In this document: in pieces, positions 35,510 through 48,180 of the stretch
Numbering within the stretch: position 1 is the stretch's first letter
How the letters are laid out: each line of letters opens with the position of its first letter
Assembly (NCBI GenBank): GCA_037179385.1
Contig: CM074190.1
Coordinates: 7,082,284-7,146,283, forward strand
Length of the DNA stretch: 64,000 nt
Source of the DNA: Holothuria scabra
Taxonomy: Eukaryota; Echinodermata; Holothuroidea; Aspidochirotida; Holothuriidae
Reading direction: 5' to 3'
The notes under the pieces: generated by a model
The model's input: the letters and a program-made list of their open reading frames with translations, nothing else
Database searches by the model: none
What the model was told of the DNA's origin: nothing
Position numbers and translations under genes: made by a program

Positions 35510-38500
35510 GTACAAGATTCTCAAAGGTCATTCATGGAACAGGGTAGGCTACTAGACAGTTAAAGTTTGGCTGGACTTCCCTTCCCCTTCCCGATTTAGA
35601 CGTAACGGTATAATGTAAAAATGAACTGGAGGAGATAAATCAATATAATTTCTTTGTTATTTTTTTTTTAATATAGTTTTGTAGTTTTTCCCTCAAGGCA
35701 CAAATTAAGTGTTTTTTTTTTCAATTCGACTAAGTTATTTTGTTTATTGTGGGACAAGTTGAATGAAGACAACATCTAATTAACCTCATAAGTTATGTAT
35801 CTTTACTACATTTACTGCAAACCTGAAATTTGTGCTGTTTATGTCGTTCATTGCTCCTCTTTGTGGATGCGCTTCACTGGAACGTAGAAGCAGCCTACGT
35901 TTACAGCTTCTATGACTGCATCAGCATCAAATGTGGTCAAAATGTATTCCCTCATCCGTTGTTTATTTTCAAGCTCAGTTCAGCATCCTGCGTGTATTCC
36001 ACGTTAGTCAAATCTCCCCAGAAAAAAAAAACAGCCTATTGATGTAACCGAAGGTTCATTCCTTATCATCCTGGAACGATCCCAAAAGTCAATTATCTTC
36101 CTTTATTTCTGCCTCTTTTCTTTTCTATATGCAGGGTCAATGTACTGTAATAGGCATACTAAGGTAATAAATTGCGCCTTATTGGAAACACGTTTCTTCT
36201 CATCAAGTTTTAATCTTGATGTTACTAGAAACCGCAAACTTTCTTTGGGTTTATGTATTCTGTTATATAAAGTTCTGACAATTTATAGGAGAGTTGAAAA
36301 TATCTGCTATTTTAGTCAATCAGATCTCTGAGTTGCTTTTTATTAGCGAAGGCTTTAGGGTGGTCATTCGATGCAATAGATAAAGAGGAAATTGATGGGT
36401 ACCCTCCCAAGAACGTAACAACTGTCACTTTTGTTTACTGATTTGGAAATAAATAAATAAATGGTCAAAGGGTTTCAATTTCCTTGCAGGTACAACTTAC
36501 ATATGCACTGTGGTTATATCGAGAAATATATATTAATGAACATGTTCTAGTTGAAGGATGACTAACTGTGTTTGATTAAAGTTTTGAGAAAGGTAAAATT
36601 ATTACAAAGACACTGCGTATTCCATCGCCGAAAAACTTAATGAGCCAAATCTGACCAATAGTTGATAGATCACAGAGTAGGTACATCAATTACTTTGACT
36701 AACAGTTTGACAGTAAGGCTATAAGCAGCGTTTATGTGGCTGTAACTTGACATACCTCAACGAGCCGTATATGTTCGTATAAGATTGAGGATGATGATGT
36801 TTTTGACTTTGGCAATATTTCAAGGTGTCTAGACGTGTTTTCACGTGACGTCATGGTTGGGCTTATCAGTGCAATCTTCACCAAAGTAACTGAAATAAAC
36901 CCCTATCCCCAGTTTCAATGTTGCTACATTCAGGACTGGTCCGTTTTCCCAATCAACGTTGAAGTTGGGGAAAGGGGGAGAGTGGTTACCGTGATAAATG
37001 GATAAAAGACAATGCACCATTTGTTTTGAAAGGGTTTTGTTCATTAGTTTTGGCGGTGATTGTAGCTGTACGTACTACACTACAGTTTTTCCCGGCAGTC
37101 TAGAAAGGGACAAGGTTTGTGACGTAAGTGAATACACCTTAAAGTCGTCTTTTAAAGTATGTAGTTCCCTTCCCCTCAGTTTGAAACTGCTCCGTTCACT
37201 TTTTAAAAGTTCAAAGGTCTGAGGAGGCAGATAGTAGGGGACAGCTGTCCATGTGCGTAGCTTGCCTATCGCCTGTTGTAAAAAACTTCTTCAATCTGGT
37301 GTGGCGCTAGGATTTGCCCTTCTGGGGTAAACCTAATCTCAGTGAAACCGACAATTTAAACGAGAAATACCTTTTTTGCTGCCAAAAACAAAAGCAAGGC
37401 TCTGGCCTAAAAAAATTGGGAGTATGTGTTAATTTAATTAAATTTTTAAAAGCTTTTCTTGGAAAATGGGAATTCTGGATATTTATGAAAAATATCTGCT
37501 CTCCTTTACGCATTATATAAAAACGTTTTGTACGAGGAACAAGTCATTATAGCATAACGTTAGCCATCCTTCACACTATGGCTTGCCGATGAAGAAAACG
37601 GTGCAGATCTTGAAATTGGAGGGGAAGTCGTCTCCGAAGGCGATCGCGCTTCCTTGATTTTCTCCCTGGTACCACTCCTGCTTCGCTCCGAGTGCAAACA
37701 AATTTCTGAGGTGTAAACTTGTACTACCATAAGGCAATTGCAAATAGTGTCCAAAGGGGTTGTTAAATCCCTCCTAACATGGATAAAGATTCATTGCAAG
37801 TGGCAGTTTGCTAAACATGCAACGAATAGCACATTACTTTGTTTGGAAATGTAATTATTTGCATTTCAATTCAAGGTTAACAAAGTATGGATACTTTTTA
37901 CTTTATGAAGATTCCCCAACGGCTTTTACGTATTTGAAAAGCCCCTTTGATACATTATTACAATTTTGAAGCTTGAAAAGTAAACTGGAGTTGTCATTTA
38001 ATATTGCCGACCTACAGTATCAGTATCGCGCTTTTATAATATTCACTACCGTAGAGTGTCGAAGCATGCCATGTACATAGAACTAACACTTTGCTCTGAT
38101 GGTCACCATTGATAAGTGACTTTTCTTCAAAATCGAAGAAACTGCACTTAGTTTGTAAAAAGAATTTGTTTCTGTCTATGGAAACAGTTAGTTTGCTGTT
38201 AAAGTCTTTCGTGTTTTTGTGTCTTCACTTAAACGCAATGAGAAAAGCTCCCATTTTTCTCCAGATTATGTGATGCAAGATATTGTTCAGTTTGCCCGGT
38301 AATTTTATAGGTAAACAGTCAAACACATTCTAAAATATCTATTTTATCTAATTATTTCTATTTTGCAAGCGACAGCTAGATTAAGACTGATTTCTTATTC
38401 ACAATTAGTTTTTAGACCTTGCCGATGTGCACTTTAGGCTTGTCTGATACTTTCTCGAAGGAGATTCGCTTGGAATAAATCGATCGCGCAACTGAATGAT

Positions 38501-39094
38501 AAACAATGCACCAAAGAGGTAATTATAAGTTGCCAGCAACGATACTGCAGATTAGTTGAACATTAGGAGCAACTGTCTTTGTTACATTCCGTATTCTCTC
38601 TGTTCAGTTTAAATGTTTACGATATTCAGACATCATCCTCCTTAAGACATAGAATCAATTTTGCTTCATCATCGATGATAAATTTTACAACAACTGCTTT
38701 CACTTGATGTCGCAATTGGTAAGCCATTCTCCTTATTGGGCAAAAATTATCAGTGTTTTAGTGCATCAGTTAGTCACACGCGGGTCATCATCTGTTTTCC
38801 AGTTAGCTACACTAGGTATCTCATAACACCAGTTTTAGCCCGTTAAAATGGGGATGGAGCTTGCGCATTTGCAAAATGCATCGCACCAAATTGCATCTAA
38901 CAACTCTAGACAAAATACTCAATTTCCCGAGAGGGGAGACCCCTATTAGACCCCTTCTACAGACGGTTATTTGAAAGAATATTCTTCACATTACTACACT
39001 TTAATAGAAAAACGCTTCAAAGAGCTATGGTACAGAAACAAAACGTGACGTTTTTTGGCCGTACGTCTCCATGGGATTAAAACATTTTACTCAA
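35510..39094. other. No confirmed feature
   Basis: AT-rich. A locally CpG-rich segment at about 37575-37700 is open on both strands and is discussed as a weak exon candidate. GTGGCGCTAGGATTTGCCC near 37300 resembles the start of a hAT-type element, but no partner end was found. Confidence 0.35.
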
Positions 39095-39705
39095 CGTTTA
39101 CCTCAAGTAAAACAATTCAAAAATATATATTAAACTGCATGAAAAATGAATTCTTACAATCCAACCTCCCATCTTTATAGGAAATTCTTGAGCTGACGTA
39201 TGAAATGTAGAAATTTATTCACTTAATGCAAATATTGTAAAACAATTACATCACAAATTACTGCGCAATGTAGCATTCTTATTTAAAATGCCTCCTCTCA
39301 CCCCAAACTACAATTTTTGTAGGGGTTAATAAAAATTCTCAACTGGCTCAGATCTTTATTTGACAGCTAGTTCAAACAATGCAAATTGCCCTAGCTCATA
39401 TTACACAACATGTACTGTACTAAGAGAGTTGTTGATACACAGTCTTGTATACTCACCCCGAAGCAAACTGAGATTGTGTCTGGATGAGGATGGGTTTAGA
39501 CAGTTGTGGGAGCGGCTTATGCAAGTAGGTTCAGAGAATTATAACTGTTTGGGTGAGAGGATCAGGTCTTTAAGTCAACAAACTTCAACATTTTATATAT
39601 ACCGGCCCAATAATGTCCTATGAAGATGAATGTTAGACCGTTAGAATTTTTTCATGCTGTTTAATAAACATATTTTTTAATTTTTTGACATAAGGTACAC
39701 TTTAA
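39095..39705. mobile_element. Family A MITE, copy 5, interrupted by a family B MITE
   Basis: The left part has TTTACCTCAAGTAAAA, TGCATGAAAAATGAATTCTTA and AAATTACTGCGCAATG. After the insertion, the right part resumes with AAACTTCAACATTTTATA and ends ATAAGGTACACTTTAA (TTAA 39702-39705). The order matches copy 2 once the inserted block is ignored. Confidence 0.85.
39283..39573 (+). mobile_element. Family B MITE nested in family A at TTAA
   Basis: TTAA at 39283-39286 and 39570-39573 flanks a unit with CCTCTCACCCCAAACTAC, GCTCAGATCTTTATTTGAC, TTCAAACAATGCAAA and GATTGTGTCTGGATGAGGAT. It aligns along its length with 17641-17945. Confidence 0.9.
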
Positions 39706-39709
39706 CTTT

Positions 39710-42238
39710 GGGCATTTGTAAGCTTACTCTCAACACAAAACTGCTTACTTCTAAACAGTCATTGTTACACATTTATAAAGGCACCACTGCAATTTTAACA
39801 TTGGATATGTCTTTTGGTAATTTTATCCAGAAGGCGTAATACACAATTAAGATAAAAAAGGAAATATAGTGAAACAAAGAAAAAGGAAATGAATATAGCC
39901 AAGAGGTATACAAAAACATAGGAATGTAATATTTATATAAATATGAGGTACACACTAACTAGGGTTATATTCTATTATAAATTTCATTGACAGTCGTTTA
40001 GTTAAAACTTTTGATTAGAGTTTGAAACCTGTCGGTAACAAACCTCAGATCAAAGCATCTTTTAATAAAGACAATTGTTTCAGGATTACTTGGGTGTGAA
40101 AGAGGCAAATCCTCTTAAGCTTGGGACAGGTCAACAAGTCTTAACAATAGGAACAAAGAGACCTGTCAATCAAAGTTTGATGCTTGAATGGGAATAACTA
40201 TTTTTGAAGTACCTATTGTGTGGCAGATAGGGCTTTTGTGTCTCCTTCCTAAAACCTCCCTGGTCTCTTAGAGCTTTTTACTCCCTCGAACCCGTTAAAC
40301 CCCCGATTGAGTGATTTTTCCCCCGTCTGACTTCGTAGGTGGGGTGGGTGACTGTGCACCCGGCCCCTTCAAACACGCTACTGCAGGGAAAGTAAGTTAA
40401 AGCATTTTGAATAATTGAAATTGACAGTTTCCTGTTCTTACCAAGTCTGTATTATACTAGATGTTTATGTTGAATACAGCCGTTCCCTTCCCCTTTTGGC
40501 TTGGGGTTATTGAATATATTATTTCGGTCGAATTAAAATTTGAAAACCACTTTTGCTATTCAACTGAGGCCTAGTTGTTATTAAAATTGTGTAAACTGAT
40601 ATTTTTGTGTACCCCAAAACGGAATAATTAATATGGAGATCACTTGAAAATCTCTGTGACTATATGGAAATTTAGATTCAAAGTTTCCTCATATCAAATC
40701 ATAGGGAAGGGCAATGTAAAGAAAACACCAACAAAATTTTATTCATAAACACCTCTTTTCGTTTCCTGCATTTTGATTGGTCAGAAATCATTTGAGACCG
40801 GTCTCAAATTCATTTAAGACAGGTTTCTTGACATCTGGCAGAATAAGAGTACCGCGCTCTAAACGAGCATGGTTTGAGCGCGTAGTTCCTTTTTTCAGAG
40901 AACGACTAATGAAATCAAACGCGCGCACGACACCGTGAAAGCAAATAAGGCTCCAACAACTCCTGGTATACGCAGTCAACCCCCCCCCCTCCCTCCGTGC
41001 TACATACTGTGTGCCACTGCAAGGATAGCTAACTGACTGTGTATGGTATGTATTGTGTATAATTGCAGTTGTGTCCTGTGTTTGTTTATGTCGCTTCCAT
41101 GAACTAAGCAGTTAGGTATCAATGTGACTCTAAAAGGTAAAAGATGTAAGATGAAATGAAGCATATGTTATTGTTACATCAATTGCAAATATGGTTTAAA
41201 CGATTGAGTATTAAATGAATTAGTTTTAAAGAAGTGCAAATATTTTTTTCTAAAGTCCTCTCGGTCCTCTCGCAAAGGGTTGTTCGGTGAAACCAAAACT
41301 TCCACCGCTTTCCGAAGAAGCTATTACGTCCACTGAAGGACAATACGTGACCAACCTCATGGCCCTCCGACCATTTTCATCATTGGTCTATCATGTACGG
41401 CTCCGTTCTACATTGTGTGAAAAAAACGGATACTGCACATGAACTGTATGAAAATGTTTGCGTGGCTCTCCTCTTTGCTTTTCGCTGGAGTTGTTTGCTT
41501 CTATCTCAAGAATAAACACGACGTCATAGCAGAACCCAAACTTAGCTGGAAGAATTTAAATAAGATCTATAAAATTTTGTCTAAAATTAGATGTTTTTAT
41601 CGATTCCCTGCATTTCAAAAACAGGGTACGTCATCACAGAAGCAGAGGACCTCGGCATTGATGAAGTCACCGTCTGTCTTATATTACATTTAAGGAAGGG
41701 CACCATCGCATTTATCCCCTAAATCGACACTGTCATTAAAACTCGTGAGACATGAAAATTGCAAGACTGGGTACCGGTATTCGATGAGAAAGCTTTGAAC
41801 GCTTAGAAAAAAGCCGCAATTCACATCAAAATCTGTCAAAAATTGGCCATTTCACAAGATAATTTCTGATTTGCACTTAATTGTAAATAAACATTACCTC
41901 AATATGCAAATCTTGTGAAGTCATAAGAAGCAAATGCTGTATATGGCCAATGTAATCCTTTGTTTTTACAATCTTTATTTCAAGGGTAGTTGTTAAATTA
42001 GCTTGTTCTAAGGGTTTTATTTTGAAAGTTTGAATTGTGTCCTTGAAAGCCATCAAAATCAATTAACAAACCATAGTCTATCTGATGAATAATGACTAGA
42101 TAACTAACATACGGTGAACAAAAGAAATGTTAGCACTGGGCAGGACTGCACGTCATAATTTTTGCATAAGCAGAGAGCTACTGCAGAAACATTCAATATT
42201 TGAAGAGGTACATTCTTGAGAACCTTAAAAGATACTGA
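39710..42238. other. No confirmed gene
   Basis: GGCCCCTTCAAACACGCTACTG near 40360-40382 looks like a hAT-type right end, without a recognised partner. A C run starts at 40980. An open frame at 41439-41693 begins with a signal-anchor-like segment and is discussed as a weak exon candidate. Confidence 0.35.
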
Positions 42239-42240
42239 CA

Positions 42241-42410
42241 TAATTCGGGGCGATGCGCACTGTTTAATAAGAAATTTCCTAATAGCCCTAATCCCTAACC
42301 TAATCCCTAACCTAGGCCCTAACCATAACAAAGAATACAACCGATATAATACAAAGGCTGAAGCCAACCAGGAAGCACCTTGTTAAACAATGCGCACCAG
42401 CCCGATAATT
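42241..42410. mobile_element. Short MITE of about 170 bp with telomere-like interior
   Basis: The left arm contains GCGATGCGCACTGTTTAATAAG. The right arm is CTTGTTAAACAATGCGCACC, its diverged reverse complement. Between them are CCTAATCCCTAACC-like repeats (about 42285-42325). No coding content. The target duplication is unclear. Confidence 0.7.
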
Positions 42411-42632
42411 CCAACGGATTTTCCTTAGGAAAGCTCACTCCCTTCCTGCCAAATGAAGTCAGGGCATTTTCTGACATGTCACACTACCTTTAAAGTATGT
42501 GGAATGTTAAAGTCCCCCCCCCCCCATCTCTGATTCAAAACATGAAACACATTATTTTGCATCCTTCTTTCTGTTCATTATTTTATGTATGTTTCCAAAT
42601 ATTTGTAAATCCAGAATATTACTGATTTAGTA

Positions 42633-42807
42633 CACTGTAAAAAATGTTTGTACATTTACAGAAAATAAAATAAAGAAAAACAAAAGATTACATAAAAAGC
42701 GCTGTCAACTCATTGACAGCACTTTTATGTATTCTTTTTGTATTTCTTTATTTTTTCTTCTGTAATTGTACAAAAATTTTGTAACATTACAGACATTTTT
42801 TACAGTG
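42633..42807. mobile_element. 175-bp hairpin MITE, CACTGTAAAAAA ends
   Basis: CACTGTAAAAAATGT at the left and ACATTTTTTACAGTG at the right are inverted. The centre AAGCGCTGTCAA-CTCA-TTGACAGCACTT is the hairpin tip, so nearly the whole element folds back. Flanks share TAGTA (42628-42632 and 42808-42812), compatible with a 5-bp or TA target duplication. The superfamily is not assigned. Confidence 0.85.
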
Positions 42808-42814
42808 TAGTACT

Positions 42815-43083
42815 TGGAACCTAAATACCACAGTTAGATTTATAACTCCATTAGTCATGTGCGTTACAGCCAGTCAAGATAAACATTAACGATAAAAATT
42901 TTACATTTTGCTGTTTTCAATTTTATACTCAAGGATTCTTTATCTGCTTTGTGCTAGTACTTATATAAATAAATATTTCGGATAGCACGCAAGCAGTTGG
43001 TGAAATGGAACATAAAAGAAGATTCGGGAATGAAATTTATAAATTACCTTGAAAGATTCAAGAGTTTTAAAGGTTTTGAGAGA
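42815..43083. other. No recognisable feature
   Basis: AT-rich spacer. Confidence 0.4.
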
Positions 43084-43240
43084 GGCACTTATCTGTATAA
43101 CAAGTAGCCCAGGAGGATTTTAAGAGTACTTTCATTCACACAATTATTTTACAATCTTCAATATCGTACATATCTATTTTAGTGTTCATTTACTTTGTGA
43201 TTAAACAAATACATGAAATGAAATTAAATGAAATAAAATG
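43084..43240 (+). mobile_element. Probable LINE 3' tail
   Basis: AGTAGCCCAGGAGGATTTTA, AGTACTTTCATTC and an AT-rich stretch end in ATGAAATGAAATTAAATG-type repeats. It is similar in layout to 25.8 kb. No coding part remains. Confidence 0.45.
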
Positions 43241-46200
43241 ATTCGAAACATAGCAGGCATGGAGGGTCTTAAGTAAACAAAGGAGTTTTATAAAAAATCA
43301 CTTACAAAAATTATTTTCACGTACTTTCAAGGAATCATTCAGTAGTTAGGAGACTGGGTACATTACTCTAACTTGGCATGACTGTATCTGAAGCTCGCTT
43401 TTGCCTATCATGTTAGCAAAACGATTCAATGACTAAGAAACATCCTATTCAACACGTTTGACCACTTATGTTGTGTTAATTAAGATAGAAATTCGTTTTT
43501 CTGTTAGCAAGCAGTTGCGTGACAAAAATACTTTAAGAAGTATTCAATTTAATTCTGCTTATTAAAAATGCTTTTAGGAGGAAAATAGCAAAGCTGCTGA
43601 TCCTTACAGAAGATAAATCAACGTATTACATAAACAGCGTAACGAATGCCACGTGGACAAAATCGTGTTCTGCTGTAATAAAATTGAAATATATATTACT
43701 TGGCGTAGCTCATAAATAAGGTAACATGGGAAATAATTGAAAGTTTAATGGCAATATGTCAAACGGACTAAATTGATTTAATGGCCTGTAGTGTATATCA
43801 CATTCTCACTACTCGCCTGCTTGTTCTAATATGCAACGGGTTTATTTGAAAAATGAATTATACATTGATTATCTAAGTTTGTGAGTATTTTTGAAATGTT
43901 TACAGATGTTTATAGTTGTTGTAAAACATTGCAATAATATGACTGTCAAACGAAGCCCGTGAAATACGTTGAAAACCTGCCTCAAAGTGCAAAATTACCG
44001 CAAAGTGGAAACATTTGAGATATATTGAAAAAACAGTTTTAAACTTTGGTGGACACGAATGTTGAGATGTTTATAAAGGAATCTATATTTAGTGGTGTTT
44101 TATTCAGGCAACCCAACCACCGGGATAACTTGATTTTAGATTGCATGATCGTTCAACTCAAGACATTTAAATAAATCAACATGTCAACTTTAGTGACAGG
44201 CGTCACATTTTTCTAGAGTTTGTTTTCCATTTATTTTAACCTTGAGTTTATTTATAGAAAGTTTGCAAAATATCACTATCGGTAAAATATTATCGTCAAG
44301 TGCTTTTTGCTTAATAAAATGGATGACAAGTTCCGTAATAATTACTTTCAGTTAAAAGAGAAGTGCTACTGTATTAGGTATATCGCTAAAATCAGAATGA
44401 ATGTTGTTGTCACTGACAATGTAAAATACTCATTCATCATCTATTTAGATACTTAAATCAACAATTGTTGGTTGAAATACTGAACATGTTAGTCAAAACG
44501 GTTTATCTCCAGTGTCTCATATATTCTGTGACCGTTAAGCTTTGTTTGTTATTTCATGTGTAGCTATCTTTTGGTTCAGTTATCATCATGCTTGATCAAG
44601 CGTAATGTTTACAATTTATCATAAATATATAAATATTATTTTAAACAAAAAGTATAGTAGGAACTGGTCTTTTAATAAAGGTAAAGTACGAGTTGTTTAA
44701 TTCAAGAGGTACAGAGAGTTAAAAACTCTTCGACTATTTATTATTTTATAAGTCGTTTTAAATCTTTCTTGTTTTAGATATAAATGAAAAACATTTTGGG
44801 ATGAAACGTTTAGCTTTCAAGTCTTGGGAAGTAAAGAATGTTTTTGTTAGGAAAAAGTAACCATTGTAATAAAACTTGTGAAATGAATTTCCTGATGTTT
44901 TAGCATCATTTATAGGATAAACTGATGTTAGAGTTTTATTTTAGTAAAAATTAATACAATAGTTTAACTAATATCAAGCTGGAAAGAAAGTTTTATCTGC
45001 ACTTATTTCAGTTGTTATTAAAACCATACAAATGCACAGGCAATGGTGGGCGAATGAACAAATGGGGCGATACGTATACTGTTTAACACCCAAACAAATA
45101 ATGATAAAACAAACATAACCATAAGACGCATGGTTTTAGAAAATAGCAAACGGGATCCTTTGCACAGGGCTAATGTTACAAGTAAATTTGGCTATAGTTT
45201 CATTTCGGTGTTTTGATGGTAATGTTTGTTTCAGATAAAAGTAAATGAATAAGAACACCTAACTGAAGCTAATTCTCTGAAGATATCATCACATGTGACT
45301 TTTTAAACTAGCATCCTTTTCAATGTATACTGTTTTTTAGACTTAGTTACCGACTCTGAACCTTGCTTTCTCCATTATCCATGCATAAACTGGGTTTGGT
45401 TGGCCATGATGAAATGAGAATATGATTCTGTTTTATGTCTTTGTGATCTCGTTAATGCAGTAAAATGTGTGTAATCAGGTGTAGTAACAGTGTCGATTCA
45501 TAATAACAATAACAGACATTGTCCTTAGCATTGTGATAACATGTTCTTACGATTTGTCTCATATATTTTTGTCATGCACATATAGTTCATTCACCTCGTG
45601 GTACTTCTTAGATTGTGATGAAATAAATGAAATGAAACTCAATACATCAATGATTATTTTCAATTCTTGACATTCATGTAGTCTGTTTGTATGATAACAG
45701 CTTCCTCTTTAGATATCCTAGCATGCAACTAACAACTAACTAAGAGGACATTGTTCCAAGTCTGTTTCTAACTTCACCAACTAAGAGACAGTTTAAAAAG
45801 TTACCTACAGCTAACGTTTGATTTTAAAAACGATATCAGGTCTATTCCTTGCTGTATTCGAGTTTGCTCTTTTTTTAAAACTGAAACACCTTTTAATCCA
45901 CTTGGTCATCAGCATATAAAATAGTACATTACTTAAAGATAACATTATGATAACCATCGCTTTGGGCAACAATTGATGACGATCCAATTTCTCAAATAAA
46001 ATTATGAAACAGAAAGTCGAAAGGGTTTCAAACTAATCGGAGGCTTTGAAGCGTTAAATGCCACTGGATATATATGCCATCTTCGCAATTGCAACGACTT
46101 TGGATAGGTAATTTAATTTAGGGCAAAGTATTCCTATCAACATTCCGTACTTTCCTGGAGGTCTAATGTTAAATCTTTTAGCACAGGGGTGTTTCCGACC

Positions 46201-47453
46201 GATATGAAATAATTCCACTGCTCTCTAAAGCCCTTGGGTTCTCACAATGAGTGGAAGTAAGCCATAAATCAGCCATTACATCTAGAGTATGTTAGGTATA
46301 TAAAAGGGCGATATAATGTTGCAGATTTTTAAGATTCATAGTAAATATTATATAAATGTTTAGTGTTTAAGTATCATTGCTAGTTGTCTTTTTTCGCGGA
46401 ACATTGGCAAGGAACGTTGGCAATGTGGTCAACTAGATAAAATAATTGCGCAGCTGTTTTGTGAAATAATCGGGAAAGTATTTTGTAACATTCAAATCGA
46501 CAGTGCTAATATTATGTTGGGAAGAAACTGTTTAAAAAAACAGAAAATGTAGATTTGTTGCTATTTTGTCACAGACGCCAACCTAACATACATTTACAGT
46601 TGAAATTTAGGATAAAATTGTGGAAATTAAGTGAACACAGAATATTATTAGTTCAAGTTGAAGCTTTTGGTGTAGGTGCCTGAATCCATTGTTTCAAAAA
46701 AAGTGGACGAGTCCCTTGTATGGAACACGTAAAATTATATAATTCTCCTTTTAACCATTTCAATTTACTTTAAAACAACTTCAATGTACCGTTGAAAATT
46801 ATCTTGCATCAATCGATAATGGCTTGCCCGGAAATTGTGTGGTGGGGGAAGGGCGGTTTATTTCCCAAACTAGTCTGCCGGGGAAAATGATACTTTTTCG
46901 CCATCAAAATTGACTAAATTCTAAATGAACAATATGAAAGAAAGAGGTGAAGCCATGGCCCCTCCCCGCTCTTCGGTCACCCTGCTGTCATCGGTACATG
47001 TCACGCAAGCATGACATTTTTGTACAGTATGCAGTTTTGCAAATATTGTCTTATAGAGTTTTCGTGTTCATGTAAATGTCAACCATCCTTGTAATTGATG
47101 AACTGCTTTTTAGGACTCTGCTAGTGGTGAAGTTATACAAACCGTGAACCGCTGTAATGTTAACAATCAGGCATGATACAATTAATTATCAAATTGGAAC
47201 TTCATCGAGAATACGGTTAAAGAGAAGTTTGCTACATAAATTTTCCGCAAAAGTTGACCCTGATCGACATTTCTACATATCATAGTACCTTTATTAAATT
47301 TGAAGCACCATTTTAAAAACGTCCCCATCAGTTTAAGTTTGATTACTACTGCTGGCATACTGACAACAAGGTCGGTTAACTAATAATTAAGTTTGAACTT
47401 ATCAATCTTGCTCTCTAAAGGTGGACGCATACAAATACAGTAAGGAACATACA
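43241..47453. other. No recognisable feature
   Basis: More than 4 kb of AT-rich DNA without supported elements. A short GATGAAATAAATGAAATG tail near 45617-45635 may be another LINE end. Confidence 0.4.
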
Positions 47454-47549
47454 CCAGTGAGCCTCAACTGAAAAGGGGTCGTGACCGGCTCGACTTAAAC
47501 CAGTTGCTTAGAACCTCGGCTGTAAAATTCATCTAACATAACCTAACTG
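47454..47549 (+). mobile_element. tRNA-derived SINE, copy 4 (3' fragment)
   Basis: CAGTGAGCCTCAACTG, GACCGGCTCGACTTAAACC and a CATCTAACATAACCTAACTG tail match the end of the SINE body in copies 1 and 3. Confidence 0.75.
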
Positions 47550-48144
47550 CACTTTATTGTTTGTACACACGCAAACATCAACTAACACCTACACGAACGT
47601 ACCCCAGACACAGACGCATATACGTAGGCTTATATCTGATGTGAGATGAAGAAAAGTACCGTACGTTATTATCCTATGCATAACATGTATGAAGATTACA
47701 TATAGTTATAATAATAGAAACGTTGTTAGATTAAATGCAATGTAAGAAAAGTAAAATTTTGCCGTTACTTTTCATCCCTTATACGTGACTTTCAACTCGA
47801 CATTTTGTGTTTCAAAAATATATTTCAAACATTTGAAAGGCAAATATGAAGTCAAAAACAGAGTAACAGAAATATCTAAAATTTAATTTCATTTGAAATA
47901 CAATTGAAGTTTTTTAACTCTCTGAAACGGTTAAATTAATTACCATAGGCCTTTTTGGGGATTCTCTGTAAATAGTTCTACACCATGGGATGAGGGAACG
48001 TATCTGGGCCATGGGTTTGAAGAGGGGAGATATAAGAACTTTTTTGTGTTATAGAAATAAATTGATTTTTTTTCATGAAATTTCTTTTTATCAGCGTTAT
48101 AGTTAGGGTTGTTACATATGAACATGGGTGTTAAAGTTCTTTCA

Positions 48145-48145
<1 letters not shown>
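47550..48145. other. No recognisable feature
   Basis: AT-rich sequence leading to a poly-A tract. GAAATAAATT (AATAAA at about 48055) lies about 90 bp upstream of the A run. Confidence 0.35.

Positions 48146-48179
<34 letters not shown>
48146..48179. repeat. Poly-A tract of 34
   Basis: An uninterrupted A run. It could be a retroposed transcript tail or a simple expansion. No target duplication is recognised. Confidence 0.95.

Positions 48180-48180
<1 letters not shown>

Noticed and set aside
42104..42367. 87-codon minus-strand frame
   Set aside because: It overlaps the short telomere-like MITE and has no similarity.
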